Below, one piece after another: positions 30,697 to 39,500 of a stretch of DNA of 64,000 nt (position 1 is its first letter; every line of letters starts with the position of its first letter). Under the pieces are notes generated by a model. It did not search any database. It was not told the origin of the DNA and worked only from the letters and a program-made list of their open reading frames with translations. This DNA is from Hephaestia sp. MAHUQ-44 (GTDB taxonomy: Bacteria; Pseudomonadota; Alphaproteobacteria; Sphingomonadales; Sphingomonadaceae). Where the stretch lies: positions 1 through 64,000 of the forward strand of contig NZ_JAMSLX010000013.1 of NCBI RefSeq assembly GCF_023806085.1. Direction: 5' to 3'. The translations under genes and the position numbers were made by a program.

Positions 30697-32676
30697 ATGC
30701 GCATTCGGTTTTGGGAGGCGACGCTCGCTGCCGTGCTTGCCGGTGCGGGCACGGGGCTTGCGCTCGCGCAGCAGGCGCCGGCAAATACGCCGCAGGTGCC
30801 CGCCGACATCTGGCCGCCCAAGGGCGACATCCCTGAAAAATTCACGCCCCCCACCGACGCGCGCGATTATATCAAGCGCGAGGTGATGATGCCGATGCGC
30901 GACGGGGTGAAGCTGTACACCGTCATCGTCATCCCCAAGGGTGCCACCAACGCGCCGATCGTCCTCACCCGCACGCCGTATAACGCGGCGGGGCGCGCCG
31001 AGCGGATGGATTCGCCCTCGATGCTCTCGACCTTGCCGCTCGCCGACGAGGCCTTCGTCAAGGCGGGCTATATCCGCGTCTATCAGGACGTGCGCGGCAA
31101 ATACGGGTCCGAAGGCGTCTATGTCGTCACGCGCCCGGTGAAGGGGCCGCTCAACCCGACCGACACCGATCATACGACCGATGCCTATGACACGATCGAC
31201 TGGCTGGTGAACAAGGCCAATCTGCCGCAATCGAACGGCAAGGTCGGGATGATCGGATCGTCCTACGAAGGCTTCACCGTGGTGATGGCCTTGCTCCATC
31301 CGCACCCGGCGTTGAAGGCGGCGGTGCCCGAAAGCCCGATGATCGATGGCTGGATGGGGGACGACTGGTTCCATTACGGCGCCTTCCGGCTCGCCAATAT
31401 CGGCTGGATCGGCGGCCAGACCGGCTACAAGGGGCCGGGTAAGGCGCCGCCCTCGGGTGGTTATGACGATTATGACAATTTCCGCGCGATCGGCTCGGCC
31501 GGCGCCTGGGCCAGGAAATCGGGCTACGATCAATTGCCTTTCTGGCAGCGCACCAGCGAGCACGCCGCCTATGACGAATATTGGCAAGGGCAGGCGCTCG
31601 ACAAGCTGATCGCCGCCAACCCGTCCAACGTCCCCACGATCTGGGAACAGGGTCTGTGGGATCAGGAGGACATGTACGGCGCGATCACGAGCTGGGAGGC
31701 GCTCAAGGCCGCGGGGCATCTCGGCAACAACCATCTCGTCATGGGGCCGTGGCGGCACAGCCAGATCAACCGCGAGGGCAAGAGCCTTGGCCCGTTCATG
31801 TGGAATGGCGACACCGCCGCGCAATTCCGCGAGGAGATGGTGCTGCCCTTCTTCAACCAGTATCTGAACGACGGGCCCGCGGTGACGCTGCCCGCGGCGG
31901 CGATCTATAATACCGGCGAAAACCATTGGGACCGGTTCCGCGATTGGCCGCTCGCTTGCCTGCACGGCTGCGCAAACCCGCTCAAGCCGATTTACCTTCA
32001 GGCCGATGGCGGGCTTGGTTTCGATGTCGCGGCGGCGGGAGGCGACAGCTATGTCTCCGATCCCGCCAAGCCGGTGCCGCATCTGCCGCGCCCGATCAAT
32101 TTCGGCGACGGGCGCTGGCCCGACTGGCTGGTGCAGGACCAGCGCAGCGTCGACGGGCGCACCGACGTGATGACTTATCAGACACCGGTGCTGACTGAGG
32201 CGGTGCGTGTCTCGGGCGCGCCGATCGCCGATCTGTTCGCCAGGACGACGGGCACCGACGGCGATTTCGTCGTCAAGGTGATCGATGTTTTCCCGGCCGA
32301 GAATGCCACCGATCCGAAGATGGGGGGGTATCAACTCGCGATCAGCCTCGACATCTTCCGCGGCCGCTATCGCAAGAGTTTTGCAAAACCCTCCGCGATT
32401 CCCGCCAATCGGGTGCAGGAATATAAATTCCGCCTGCCGACGGTGAACCATGTGTTCCAGCCGGGGCACCGGATCATGGTGCAGGTCCAGTCGAGCCTGT
32501 TTCCGCTCTACGATCGCAACCCGCAGAAATACGTGCCCAACATCTTCTTCGCCGAAAAAGGCGATTACCAGAAGGCGACGGTGACGCTGATGCGCGGCGG
32601 TGACGAGGGCAGCAAGGTGTGGTTGCCGGTGGTGCCGCTCGATCAAACGGCGGCGATGGCGCCGGCGACGCCCTGA
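30697..32676 (+). CDS. CocE/NonD family hydrolase (X-Pro dipeptidyl-peptidase S15 type), secreted
   Basis: About 659 residues from ATG 30697 (AGAGGAA upstream). The signal peptide ends near LALAQQ. The alpha/beta-hydrolase core shows the nucleophile elbow GSSYEG (Ser189), YQDVRGKYGS for the oxyanion region and HxxP-type elements, followed by the C-terminal jelly-roll domain (VRVSGAPIADLFARTTGTDGDFVVKVIDVFP). The family includes cocaine esterase, glutaryl-7-ACA acylase and alpha-amino-acid ester hydrolases. The natural substrate is probably an ester or amide in the periplasm; it cannot be specified. Confidence 0.9.
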   Translation: MRIRFWEATLAAVLAGAGTGLALAQQAPANTPQVPADIWPPKGDIPEKFTPPTDARDYIKREVMMPMRDGVKLYTVIVIPKGATNAPIVLTRTPYNAAGRAERMDSPSMLSTLPLADEAFVKAGYIRVYQDVRGKYGSEGVYVVTRPVKGPLNPTDTDHTTDAYDTIDWLVNKANLPQSNGKVGMIGSSYEGFTVVMALLHPHPALKAAVPESPMIDGWMGDDWFHYGAFRLANIGWIGGQTGYKGPGKAPPSGGYDDYDNFRAIGSAGAWARKSGYDQLPFWQRTSEHAAYDEYWQGQALDKLIAANPSNVPTIWEQGLWDQEDMYGAITSWEALKAAGHLGNNHLVMGPWRHSQINREGKSLGPFMWNGDTAAQFREEMVLPFFNQYLNDGPAVTLPAAAIYNTGENHWDRFRDWPLACLHGCANPLKPIYLQADGGLGFDVAAAGGDSYVSDPAKPVPHLPRPINFGDGRWPDWLVQDQRSVDGRTDVMTYQTPVLTEAVRVSGAPIADLFARTTGTDGDFVVKVIDVFPAENATDPKMGGYQLAISLDIFRGRYRKSFAKPSAIPANRVQEYKFRLPTVNHVFQPGHRIMVQVQSSLFPLYDRNPQKYVPNIFFAEKGDYQKATVTLMRGGDEGSKVWLPVVPLDQTAAMAPATP

Positions 32677-32804
32677 CCAACGGACGACCGTGTACGCCCG
32701 GCACGCGGCCTTGCTCTGCCTGACGCAGGGCTGAACGTTGCGTTCATGCAACCTTCTCATCCGCTCCAGCATTCAGGGCAGGTCATTTTGGAAGGAACGA
32801 TGTC

Positions 32805-33224
32805 ATGAAGAAGGCTTTGATCGCATTCGTCGCGCTGGCGGTGGCCGCGCCCGTTGCGATGCCCGCGCCGGCGGCGGCGCAGCATCACCAGCGCGATCGC
32901 CATAAGCAGCAGCGCGATTATCGCTGGCAGGGCGATCGCAACCAGAACTGGAATCCGTCCAAGAACTACAAGGCCCGCAGCAAGCGCTATGAGCGCCGTA
33001 TGAACCGCAACGACCGCATCTATCGCGGCAATGACGGGCGCTATTATTGCAAGCGCGACGACGGCACGACGGGGCTCGTCATCGGTGCGGTCGCGGGCGG
33101 CGTGCTCGGCAATCTGTTCGGCGGCGACGTGGGGACGGGCAAGACGCTCGGCACCTTGCTGGGTGCCGGCGGTGGCGCGCTGCTGGGCCGCGAACTCGAC
33201 CGTGGCGACATCAAGTGCCGCTGA
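32805..33224 (+). CDS. Glycine-zipper, RcnB-like basic periplasmic protein
   Basis: 139 residues. The signal peptide ends in APAAAQ, followed by a His/Gln/Arg/Tyr-rich basic segment with an RcnB-like DRIYRGNDGRYYCKRDDG, then a C-terminal glycine-zipper (GLVIGAVAGGVLGNLFGGDVGTGKTLGTLLGAGGG region) likely to insert in or pack against the outer membrane. The two Cys (in YYCKR and at the C-terminal KCR) may pair. No defined function. A GAAGGAACG ribosome site precedes the ATG. Confidence 0.8.
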   Translation: MKKALIAFVALAVAAPVAMPAPAAAQHHQRDRHKQQRDYRWQGDRNQNWNPSKNYKARSKRYERRMNRNDRIYRGNDGRYYCKRDDGTTGLVIGAVAGGVLGNLFGGDVGTGKTLGTLLGAGGGALLGRELDRGDIKCR

Positions 33225-33240
33225 TCGGGGAGAATGTTTT

Positions 33241-33265
33241 TCTGTTTCAGTTGCACTGAAACAGA
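33241..33265. repeat. Perfect 10-bp hairpin after the glycine-zipper gene
   Basis: TCTGTTTCAG (33241-33250) and CTGAAACAGA (33256-33265) flank loop TTGCA. It lies between convergent genes and has no following U-run on the + strand. It probably stabilises the mRNA end or is a decayed terminator. Confidence 0.5.
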
Positions 33266-33285
33266 GGCCGCACCGGCGATCGACG

Positions 33286-33330
33286 AAAAAGCAAAAAGGG
33301 CGGCCCCCGCGTGGGAGCCGCCCTTTCTGT
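33286..33330 (-). terminator. Intrinsic terminator of rplJ-rplL (possibly bidirectional)
   Basis: On the minus strand the stem GGGCGGC/GCCGCCC (33323-33317 with 33304-33298) is followed by TTTTTGCTTTTT. On the plus strand the same stem is followed by TTTCTGTT, so it may also serve the convergent glycine-zipper gene. It closes the operon directly after rplL. Confidence 0.85.
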
Positions 33331-33377
33331 TGCTCCCGAAGCGCGGCGCGGGGCCGCGATCGGGCAAGCCTTGCGGC

Positions 33378-33755
33378 TTACTTGAGCTCGACGGTCGCGC
33401 CGGCGGCTTCGAGCTGGGCCTTGATCTTCTCGGCCTCGTCCTTCGAAACGCCTTCCTTGACGGCCTTCGGCGCGCCTTCGACCAGCGCCTTCGCTTCGGT
33501 CAGGCCGAGCTGCGTGATCGCGCGGACTTCCTTGATGACGTTGATCTTCTTGCCACCGTCGCCGGTGAGGATCACGTCGAACTCGGTCTGCGCTTCTTCG
33601 GCAGCGGCGCCAGCGCCACCAGCGGCAGGGCCGGCAACCGCAACCGCAGCGGCGGCCGAAACGCCCCACTTCTCTTCGAGCAGCTTGGCGAGGTCAGCAG
33701 CTTCGAGGACGGTCAGTTCCGAAAGCTGGTCGACGATCTTGTTAAGGTCAGCCAT
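33378..33755 (-). CDS. rplL: Ribosomal protein bL12 (L7/L12)
   Basis: 125 residues: an N-terminal dimerisation domain ([31 protein letters not shown]), an Ala/Gly-rich hinge (about residues 38-52) and the C-terminal factor-binding domain ([20 protein letters not shown] ... [14 protein letters not shown]). It forms the stalk that recruits translation factors. It follows rplJ by 72 bp and is followed by an intrinsic terminator, not by rpoB. Confidence 0.98.
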   Translation of the reverse strand: MADLNKIVDQLSELTVLEAADLAKLLEEKWGVSAAAAVAVAGPAAGGAGAAAEEAQTEFDVILTGDGGKKINVIKEVRAITQLGLTEAKALVEGAPKAVKEGVSKDEAEKIKAQLEAAGATVELK

Positions 33756-33827
33756 TTTAAATCTCCATGCGGGGGGAAAAGACCCCCTTGGTTCAGGTCG
33801 TTAAAGTCGATGTAAGCCTGCGATCGT

Positions 33828-34343
33828 TCAGGCGGCGTCCTTGTCGCCATAGGCGGCGAACACGCGCGCGAGCTTCGCTGCCGGAGCGTTCGTGAGCTGG
33901 GCCAGCTTGGTCGCGGGCGCCTGGACGAGGCCCACGATCTTGGCCCGCAGCTCGTCGAGCGACGGCAGCGCGGCGAGTGCGTTCACACCCTTGACGTCGA
34001 GGATCGTCGCCCCCATCGCCCCGCCGACGATTTCCAACTTGTCGTTGGTCTTCGCGAAATCGGCGACCACCTTGGCGGCGGCAACCGGATCGGCAGAGGT
34101 GGCAAGGCCGATCGGGCCGGTCAGCAGGTCGCTGATCCCGACATAATCGGTGTCCTTGAGCGCGATCTTGGCAAGCTTGTTCTTCGAGACCTTATAGGTC
34201 GCGCCAGCTTCACGCATCTTGTTACGAAGCTCGGTCGATTGCCCGACGGTGAGCCCGAGATTGCGGGTGACAACCACCACGCCGACCTCGTTGAAGGTGC
34301 GGTTCAGCTCGGCAACGGCCTCGGTCTTTTGAGCACGATCCAT
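33828..34343 (-). CDS. rplJ: Ribosomal protein uL10
   Basis: 171 residues from ATG at 34343 ([14 protein letters not shown]), with GTGGAGAA just upstream; an ATG-like start four codons earlier is less well placed. It anchors bL12 dimers to the ribosome, and the L10-L12 complex represses its own mRNA leader in many bacteria. The usual upstream neighbours rplK-rplA are absent here. Confidence 0.97.
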   Translation of the reverse strand: MDRAQKTEAVAELNRTFNEVGVVVVTRNLGLTVGQSTELRNKMREAGATYKVSKNKLAKIALKDTDYVGISDLLTGPIGLATSADPVAAAKVVADFAKTNDKLEIVGGAMGATILDVKGVNALAALPSLDELRAKIVGLVQAPATKLAQLTNAPAAKLARVFAAYGDKDAA

Positions 34344-34572
34344 GCCATTCTCCACGTTTGGACATCCCGAAGGATGCCCGGTTACACGCCGGGCGAGGGC
34401 GAACCCGCACCCGGTTTTGTCCTGGCGATGGGGAAGGGCGCCGCATCGCTGCGGCAGATCGGCGCTTGAGCGACCGAACCGAAATCCATTTCCCCGTCTC
34501 GGCGGGAGATTAAGGGCCGAGGCCCACCCGCTGTCTCGGACGGCGACCGGGCCGAAGCCCGATCAAGCGCCG
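34344..34572 (-). promoter_or_regulatory. rplJ leader with a UUCG hairpin, probable L10-L12 autoregulatory region
   Basis: About 225 nt separate the predicted -10 from rplJ. Sixteen bases before the start codon is a stem GGGCATCC (34379-34372)-TTCG-GGATGTCC (34367-34360), eight pairs with one G-U and a C(UUCG)G tetraloop, followed by the ribosome site. Leaders of this operon are bound by L10(L12)4 in well-studied bacteria. I see the hairpin, but the protein-binding kink-turn is not identified with confidence. Confidence 0.55.
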
Positions 34573-34573
34573 C

Positions 34574-34601
34574 GCTCTAGCGTGTCTGGCGCGAGAGTCA
34601 A
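34574..34601 (-). promoter_or_regulatory. Predicted promoter of rplJ-rplL
   Basis: On the minus strand TTGACT (34601-34596) and TAGAGC (34579-34574) are spaced by 16 bp, upstream of a long leader. The fit to a housekeeping sigma factor promoter is reasonable; no other candidate is better placed in this 429-bp gap. Confidence 0.45.
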
Positions 34602-34663
34602 TTGCCGGGGGGGCGTGGGCCGCCGCCGCTTCCGAAACCGCGAACCAGTAGCGCTGATCCTGC

Positions 34664-34753
34664 CCCGTTCGCCCTGAGCTTGTCGAAGGGCCGTTCTTTG
34701 TCTCGACGCCGCCGCAAGAAGGGCGGTGCTTCGACAAGCTCAGCACGAACGGG
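34664..34753. repeat. Paired palindrome (GCCCTGAGCTTGTCGAAGGGC type)
   Basis: The arms CCGTTCGCCCTGAGCTTGTC (34664 onward) and GACAAGCTCAGCACGAACGG (ending at 34752) are inverted copies with a few mismatches around a central ~38-bp segment. The phrase 'gagcttgtcgaaggg' is a very common dispersed repeat in sphingomonad genomes. It separates the YaiI gene from the rplJ promoter region. Confidence 0.75.
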
Positions 34754-34772
34754 CCATGGGGGGTAATCGTTC

Positions 34773-35222
34773 TTAGCGCTTGAGCCGCACCAGCGCGGTA
34801 TCGAGCGCTTGCAGGAAGCGCGAGCGATCGGCCTTGGTGAAGGGCGCGGGGCCGCCGATCACGTCGCCGCCTGCGCGCAGATCGGCCATGATCGCGCGGG
34901 TCGCGATCGCGCTGCCGATCGAATTGGCGGTGAAGGGCTTGCCGGTCGGCGCGATCACGGTGGCACCCGCCTTCAAACACCGATCGGCGAGCAGGATGTC
35001 GGCGGTGACGACGATCGCGGTGGCATCGCTGCGCTCGGCGATCCAGTCGTCCGCCGCGTCGAACGCGTCGCCCACCACCACGCCGGCGATCAGCGGATGA
35101 TCGGGCACGCGCAGGCGGCTGTTGCTGATGATCGACACGGGCACGCCGTGGCGCCACGCCACTTTGTAGATCTCGTCCTTGACCGGGCAGGCATCGGCAT
35201 CGACGAGGATGCGCAGGCTCAT
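34773..35222 (-). CDS. YaiI/YqxD family protein (DUF188, PIN-like)
   Basis: 149 residues. The family N terminus ILVDADACPVKDEIYKVA and later VVTADILLADRCLKAGA and GKPFTANSIGSAI are conserved blocks of DUF188. Acidic residues (Asp8, Asp10 and others) are arranged as in PIN-like nucleases. Function is not established. Its start overlaps the helicase stop by four bases, so it is coupled to the DEAD-box gene. Confidence 0.92.
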   Translation of the reverse strand: MSLRILVDADACPVKDEIYKVAWRHGVPVSIISNSRLRVPDHPLIAGVVVGDAFDAADDWIAERSDATAIVVTADILLADRCLKAGATVIAPTGKPFTANSIGSAIATRAIMADLRAGGDVIGGPAPFTKADRSRFLQALDTALVRLKR

Positions 35223-37000
35223 TTGCGAGGACCGCCCCGATGTCCAGGGCCGCGATCGGCGGGTTTGCGGAACGGCTTGCCGCCCCGGCCGGGGCCGCCC
35301 GGACCGGCACCGTTCGGACGCGCCCGATATGGCGCCGCGCCGCTATGTGGTCGCGGACCGTGGGCGCGATGGGAGCGCGGGCTTTCGTGCGGGCCGGTTT
35401 CCGATGGCGCGATATGGATCGGCGCGTCGCCGTCTTCGGAGCCGATCGTCCGGGCGATCGCGGCGTTGAACTTGCCGGCGACCCCGCGCGGAATCTGGAA
35501 ATAGGTCTCGTTTGCGTCGATCCGGATCGCCCCGACCTCGTTCTTGGTGATGTGTCCGCGACGGCACAGCAGCGGCAGCAGCCAGCGCGGATCGGCATTC
35601 TGGCGGCGGCCGATATCCATGCGGAACCACACCGTATCGTCGAACCCCGGGCGGTGGCGTTCCGCTTGCGCGGCGCGGCGAGCATCGGGGCTGTTGCCGA
35701 TCAATTCTTCGGGGTGCGGCATCTGGGCGCGGTGCGCGCGCACCAGCGCGGCAGCGATGTCGGCGGCCGGGCGCTCGGCCATCAACCGCTCGGCGAGTGC
35801 GCGATCCTCGTCGTCGAAGGTCGCGGGTTCGAGCAGCGTTGCGATCAGGCGTTCGCGGTCCTGCTTGCGGATCGCCTCGGGGGTCGGGGCCTCGATCCAC
35901 TCGGCGTTGACCTTTGCCGCGCGCAGCAGCGATTCGACGCGCCGGCGCCGCTGATAGGGGACGACGAGCACCGCCGTCCCCTTCTTGCCCGCGCGCCCGG
36001 TGCGGCCCGAGCGATGTTGCAGCGCTTCGGGATCGCGCGGGATTTCGACATGGATGACGAGCCCGAGGCTGGGCAGATCGATGCCGCGCGCGGCGACATC
36101 GGTGGCAACGCAAATCCGTGCGCGCCGATCGCGCAGCGCCTGGAGCGCGTGGTTGCGTTCGGATTGCGAATGTTCGCCCGACAGCGCGACGGCGGAGAAG
36201 CCGCGTTCCTGCAAGGTCGCGTGGAAGCGGCGGACGTTGTCGCGCGTCGCGCAGAACAGCAGCGCGGTTTCGGCTTCGTGGAAGCGCAGCAGGTTGATCA
36301 CCGCGGCTTCGGTTTCGGACGGTGAAATCGTGACCGCCTGATAGGTGATGTCGCCATGCCCGCGCTCGTCGCTGACGGTCGAGATGCGCAGCGCGTCGCG
36401 CTGATAGCGTTTGGCGAGCGCGACGATCGGGCGCGGCATCGTCGCGGAGAACAGCAAGGTGCGGCGCCCGTCGGGGGTGGCATCGAGGATCTGCTCGAGA
36501 TCCTCGCGGAAGCCCATGTCGAGCATCTCATCGGCTTCGTCGAGCACGGCGGCCTTGAGCGCCGACAGATCGAGCGCGCCGCGTTCGAGATGGTCGCGCA
36601 GCCGCCCCGGCGTGCCGACGACGACATGCGCGCCGCCGCGCAGCGACCGGCGTTCCTTCGAGGCGTCCATCCCGCCGACGCAGGTCGCGATCCGCGCGCC
36701 GGCCTTGCCGTACAGCCAGGCGAGTTCGCGGCTGACCTGAAGCGCCAGTTCGCGCGTCGGCGCGATCACCAGCGCGCGGGGGCTGTCCGCCGGGATCAGC
36801 GTGCCGTCGGCGTCGAGCAGATCGGTGGCAAGTGCGAGGCCGAACGCCACGGTCTTGCCCGACCCCGTCTGCGCGGAGACGACGAGATCACGCCCCGGTG
36901 CGTCGGGGGTGAGGACAGCCGCCTGGACGGGGGTGGGGGCGGCGTAACCGCGCTCGGTGAGCGCGTCGACAAGGATGGGGGCGAGATCGGAAAAGGGCAT
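35219..37000 (-). CDS. DEAD-box RNA helicase with C-terminal RNA-binding domain and basic tail
   Basis: 593 residues from ATG 37000 (MPFSDLAPILVDAL). Core motifs: AQTGSGKT (43-50), PTRELA, GTPGRL, LDEADEML, SAT, and the C-terminal HRSGRTGRAGKKG. A DbpA/CsdA-type RNA-binding domain follows (GRRQNADPRWLLPLLCRRGHI ... YFQIP), then a Gly/Arg/Pro/His-rich disordered tail. This is the DeaD/CsdA layout, acting in ribosome assembly and mRNA unwinding, often cold-induced. An upstream in-frame extension to 37084 is not conserved in type. Confidence 0.92.
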   Translation of the reverse strand: MPFSDLAPILVDALTERGYAAPTPVQAAVLTPDAPGRDLVVSAQTGSGKTVAFGLALATDLLDADGTLIPADSPRALVIAPTRELALQVSRELAWLYGKAGARIATCVGGMDASKERRSLRGGAHVVVGTPGRLRDHLERGALDLSALKAAVLDEADEMLDMGFREDLEQILDATPDGRRTLLFSATMPRPIVALAKRYQRDALRISTVSDERGHGDITYQAVTISPSETEAAVINLLRFHEAETALLFCATRDNVRRFHATLQERGFSAVALSGEHSQSERNHALQALRDRRARICVATDVAARGIDLPSLGLVIHVEIPRDPEALQHRSGRTGRAGKKGTAVLVVPYQRRRRVESLLRAAKVNAEWIEAPTPEAIRKQDRERLIATLLEPATFDDEDRALAERLMAERPAADIAAALVRAHRAQMPHPEELIGNSPDARRAAQAERHRPGFDDTVWFRMDIGRRQNADPRWLLPLLCRRGHITKNEVGAIRIDANETYFQIPRGVAGKFNAAIARTIGSEDGDAPIHIAPSETGPHESPRSHRAHGPRPHSGAAPYRARPNGAGPGGPGRGGKPFRKPADRGPGHRGGPRK

Positions 37001-37126
37001 GGGACTCACGGGATTGGCCAGCCGCAGCGGCGACAGGCGGAACATTGGTCGGTTAGCGTTGCTGCCCACTCGCGGTGAGGGCACGGGCCGGGTTCGGCCT
37101 CGCGCGCTTTGCTCGCGGGTTTCGAT

Positions 37127-37145
37127 GGCCGCCTATAATGCGGCC
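37127..37145 (+). promoter_or_regulatory. TATAAT box embedded in a palindrome, upstream of the SLC13 gene
   Basis: A perfect TATAAT (37134-37139) sits in the loop of the inverted repeat GGCCGC (37127-37132)/GCGGCC (37140-37145). TTGCTC at 37109-37114 could be a -35 element, with a slightly long 19-bp spacer. It lies about 115 bp before the permease start in the 259-bp divergent gap. The palindrome over the -10 suggests repressor control. Confidence 0.45.
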
Positions 37146-37259
37146 GTCGGACGGGACGCCATTTTTCCCCAATGCTTCTGAATCGACCGTTCGCGGTTCT
37201 TGGTCATCGCACGCTTAGCCGATAAGCATCTGGATCAAAGGCGGGCGGATAGTTGGTTC

Positions 37260-38969
37260 ATGACGATCGATCAAGTCGCCATCATTGTTCTGCTGGTCGC
37301 GATGTTCATTGCCTATGCGCTCGACCGGTTTCGGATCGAACTGGTGGCGTTGGTCGGATTGGCGGCCGCATTCGCGCTCGGGCTGGTGCCTGCAATCGCC
37401 TTGTTCGACGGCTTTTCGAGCCCGGCGGTGGTCACCGTCGTCGAAATTCTGCTGATCGTTTCGGTGCTGGCACGGACCCGCGCGGTGGAATCGTTCGCGC
37501 GGCTGATCGTCGAACGGGCAGGCGGCGAACGCACCGCGCTGGCGGTGTTATGTGCAGCGGCGGCGTTCGTTTCAGTGTTCATGAATAATATCGGCGCGCT
37601 CGCGCTGATCTTCCCGGTGGCGCTGTCGGTGTGCACGCGGCTGGGGATCGCGCCCGCGCGGATGCTGATGCCGCTGTCGTTCGCGACGCTGATGGGCGGG
37701 ATGTGCTCGCTCACCGGCACGCCCGCCAATCTGATCGTCAACGATTGGAAAGTGGCGCAGACCGGGGGTGGATTCGATTATTTCGCGCTCGGATCGGTCG
37801 GGGTGCCGATCGTGGTGCTGGGGATCGGCTGGATGGTCCTTGTCGCGCCGCGCCTGTTTCGCCGGTTCGAGCCTGATGCGACCGCGCCGCTCGGGGCGCC
37901 GGCTGCGTTCGTCACCGAACTGCGCGCGGCGGCCGGCTCGGGGTTGATCGGCCTGTCGGCGGCCGCGATCGAGCGCGACCATGCGGTGACGCTGCACGGC
38001 ATCGTCCGCGACGGGCGCCACGTGTTCGCGCGCCGCGATGCGATGGTCGTCGCGCCGCAGGACGTGCTGCTGATCGAGGCGGGGATCGACGCGCTTGACG
38101 CGATCGACCGCCCGACCGGGCCGGGCGAGCGGATCGAGGTGGTCGTTACCCCCGACAGCTATCTGGTCGGATCGCGGATCGGCGCGCTCGACACGCTGGC
38201 CGAGCGCGGGGTGCGCGTGATCGGCATCGCCAGCCGGCGGCGGCGGATCGAGGGCGGGTTCGGCGATCTCCAGATCGGCCTGGGCGACGTGCTGCTGCTC
38301 GCGGGCGATCGCGAGGCGTTGCGCGAGGCGATCGTCGAGGCGGGGCTGCTCGCGCTGATGCCGCAAGCCCCGGCGGCGGCGCGGCCCGACGCGTTCCTGT
38401 CGGTGGCGGTGTTCGCGATCGGGGTGGTGGCAACCGCACTCGGGCTGGTGCCGCCCGAAATCGCGTTCGGCGGCGTCGTGCTGGCGATGGCGCTGACCGG
38501 ATCGTTGCGGTTGCGCAGCGGGTTGCAGGACATCAACTGGACGATCGTGATCCTGCTCGCGTGCATGATCCCGCTGGGCATGGCGGTCGAGCAGACCGGC
38601 GCGGCGCGCGTCATCGCCGATGCGATCGTCGGGCATCTGCCGACGACCGAGCCGATCGTCGTCGTCGCCGCGACGCTGGGGCTGGCGGCGCTGCTCACGC
38701 CGTTTGTCGACAACGTCTCGGTCGCGGCAGTACTGAGCCCGGTCGCCGCCGGGGTCGCGACGCGATCGGGGATGCCGATCGAGCCGTTGCTGGTGGCGGT
38801 GGCGATCGGGGCGTCGCTCGACTTCCTGACGCCGTTCGGCCACCACAACAATGCCGTGGTGATGGGCGCGGCCGGCTATCGCTTTCGCGATTTTCCCAGG
38901 CTGGGGCTGCCCTTGCTGGCGGGGAGCCTGATCGTGGCGTTGCTGGCGATCCGATTGTTCTGGATATGA
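37260..38969 (+). CDS. SLC13/DASS-type permease with two TrkA-C domains, probable sulfate transporter
   Basis: 569 residues, about 11-12 membrane helices. Two conserved hairpins flank the fold: SVFMNNIGALALIFPVAL with SLTGTPANLIVND, and TPFVDNVSVAAVLSPVA with SLDFLTPFGHHNN. Two soluble TrkA-C (RCK_C) domains fall in the middle (about residues 215-375). This YbiR/SAC1-like layout is typical of sulfate or inorganic anion permeases. It lies next to an Rrf2 regulator and an ABC sulfate importer, which favours sulfate. The start ATG 37260 gives a clean first helix. Confidence 0.86.
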   Translation: MTIDQVAIIVLLVAMFIAYALDRFRIELVALVGLAAAFALGLVPAIALFDGFSSPAVVTVVEILLIVSVLARTRAVESFARLIVERAGGERTALAVLCAAAAFVSVFMNNIGALALIFPVALSVCTRLGIAPARMLMPLSFATLMGGMCSLTGTPANLIVNDWKVAQTGGGFDYFALGSVGVPIVVLGIGWMVLVAPRLFRRFEPDATAPLGAPAAFVTELRAAAGSGLIGLSAAAIERDHAVTLHGIVRDGRHVFARRDAMVVAPQDVLLIEAGIDALDAIDRPTGPGERIEVVVTPDSYLVGSRIGALDTLAERGVRVIGIASRRRRIEGGFGDLQIGLGDVLLLAGDREALREAIVEAGLLALMPQAPAAARPDAFLSVAVFAIGVVATALGLVPPEIAFGGVVLAMALTGSLRLRSGLQDINWTIVILLACMIPLGMAVEQTGAARVIADAIVGHLPTTEPIVVVAATLGLAALLTPFVDNVSVAAVLSPVAAGVATRSGMPIEPLLVAVAIGASLDFLTPFGHHNNAVVMGAAGYRFRDFPRLGLPLLAGSLIVALLAIRLFWI

Positions 38970-38995
38970 CAGTACGACGAAACCTTGCTATATAC

Positions 38996-39012
38996 CCTAT
39001 GACTGCACTAGG
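38996..39012. promoter_or_regulatory. CCTA-N9-TAGG operator in front of rrf2
   Basis: CCTA (38996-38999) and TAGG (39009-39012) are separated by nine bases, nine bases upstream of the Rrf2 gene start and overlapping a TATATA-like -10. The same CCTA-N9-TAGG spacing occurs in front of sbp. Autoregulation by the Rrf2 protein is inferred. Confidence 0.6.
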
Positions 39013-39021
39013 ATTTGTTTC

Positions 39022-39480
39022 ATGATCTCCAACAAGGCTCGCTATGCGTTTCGGGCGCTGCTCGCGATTGCCGAGATGCCCGATGGCCAGCCGTTGGCGA
39101 GTGCCGAGATCGCGACGCGCCACGCCATTCCACACAAATTCCTCGAACAGATCCTCGTCGATCTCAGAAATGCCGGGCTGCTCGAAAGCCGGCGCGGGAA
39201 GCATGGCGGCTATGTGATGCTGCGCCCTGCCGATACGATCAGTTTCGGTGAAGTTCTGCGGTTGTTCGAGGGGCCGCTGGCGCCGTTGCCGTGCCTGTCG
39301 CGCCAGGCCTATCGGCGGTGCGAGGATTGCGTGAACGAGCAGGCGTGCGACATCCGGCGCGAATTCGGCCGCGCCTATGACGCGTATCGGTCGATTCTCG
39401 ACAGCCGCACGCTCGGCGACGCACTGGGGCATGGCGAGGACCAGCGCCAGGACGATAGAAGCGCAAGCCGAAGCGGTTGA
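39022..39480 (+). CDS. Rrf2 family transcriptional regulator
   Basis: 152 residues. A winged helix (MISNKARYAFRALLAIAEMP ... IPHKFLEQILVDLRNAGLLESRRGKHGGY) carries the classical Rrf2 sequence. The C-terminal part has clustered Cys in PCLSRQAYRRCEDCVNEQACDI. Their spacing differs from IscR but could bind a cluster or metal. CymR in Firmicutes is an Rrf2 regulator of cysteine and sulfur genes. Position between an SLC13 permease and sbp-cysTWA argues for a sulfur-responsive repressor. Confidence 0.9.
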   Translation: MISNKARYAFRALLAIAEMPDGQPLASAEIATRHAIPHKFLEQILVDLRNAGLLESRRGKHGGYVMLRPADTISFGEVLRLFEGPLAPLPCLSRQAYRRCEDCVNEQACDIRREFGRAYDAYRSILDSRTLGDALGHGEDQRQDDRSASRSG

Positions 39481-39500
39481 AAGCGAAACTTCAGTTGCTT

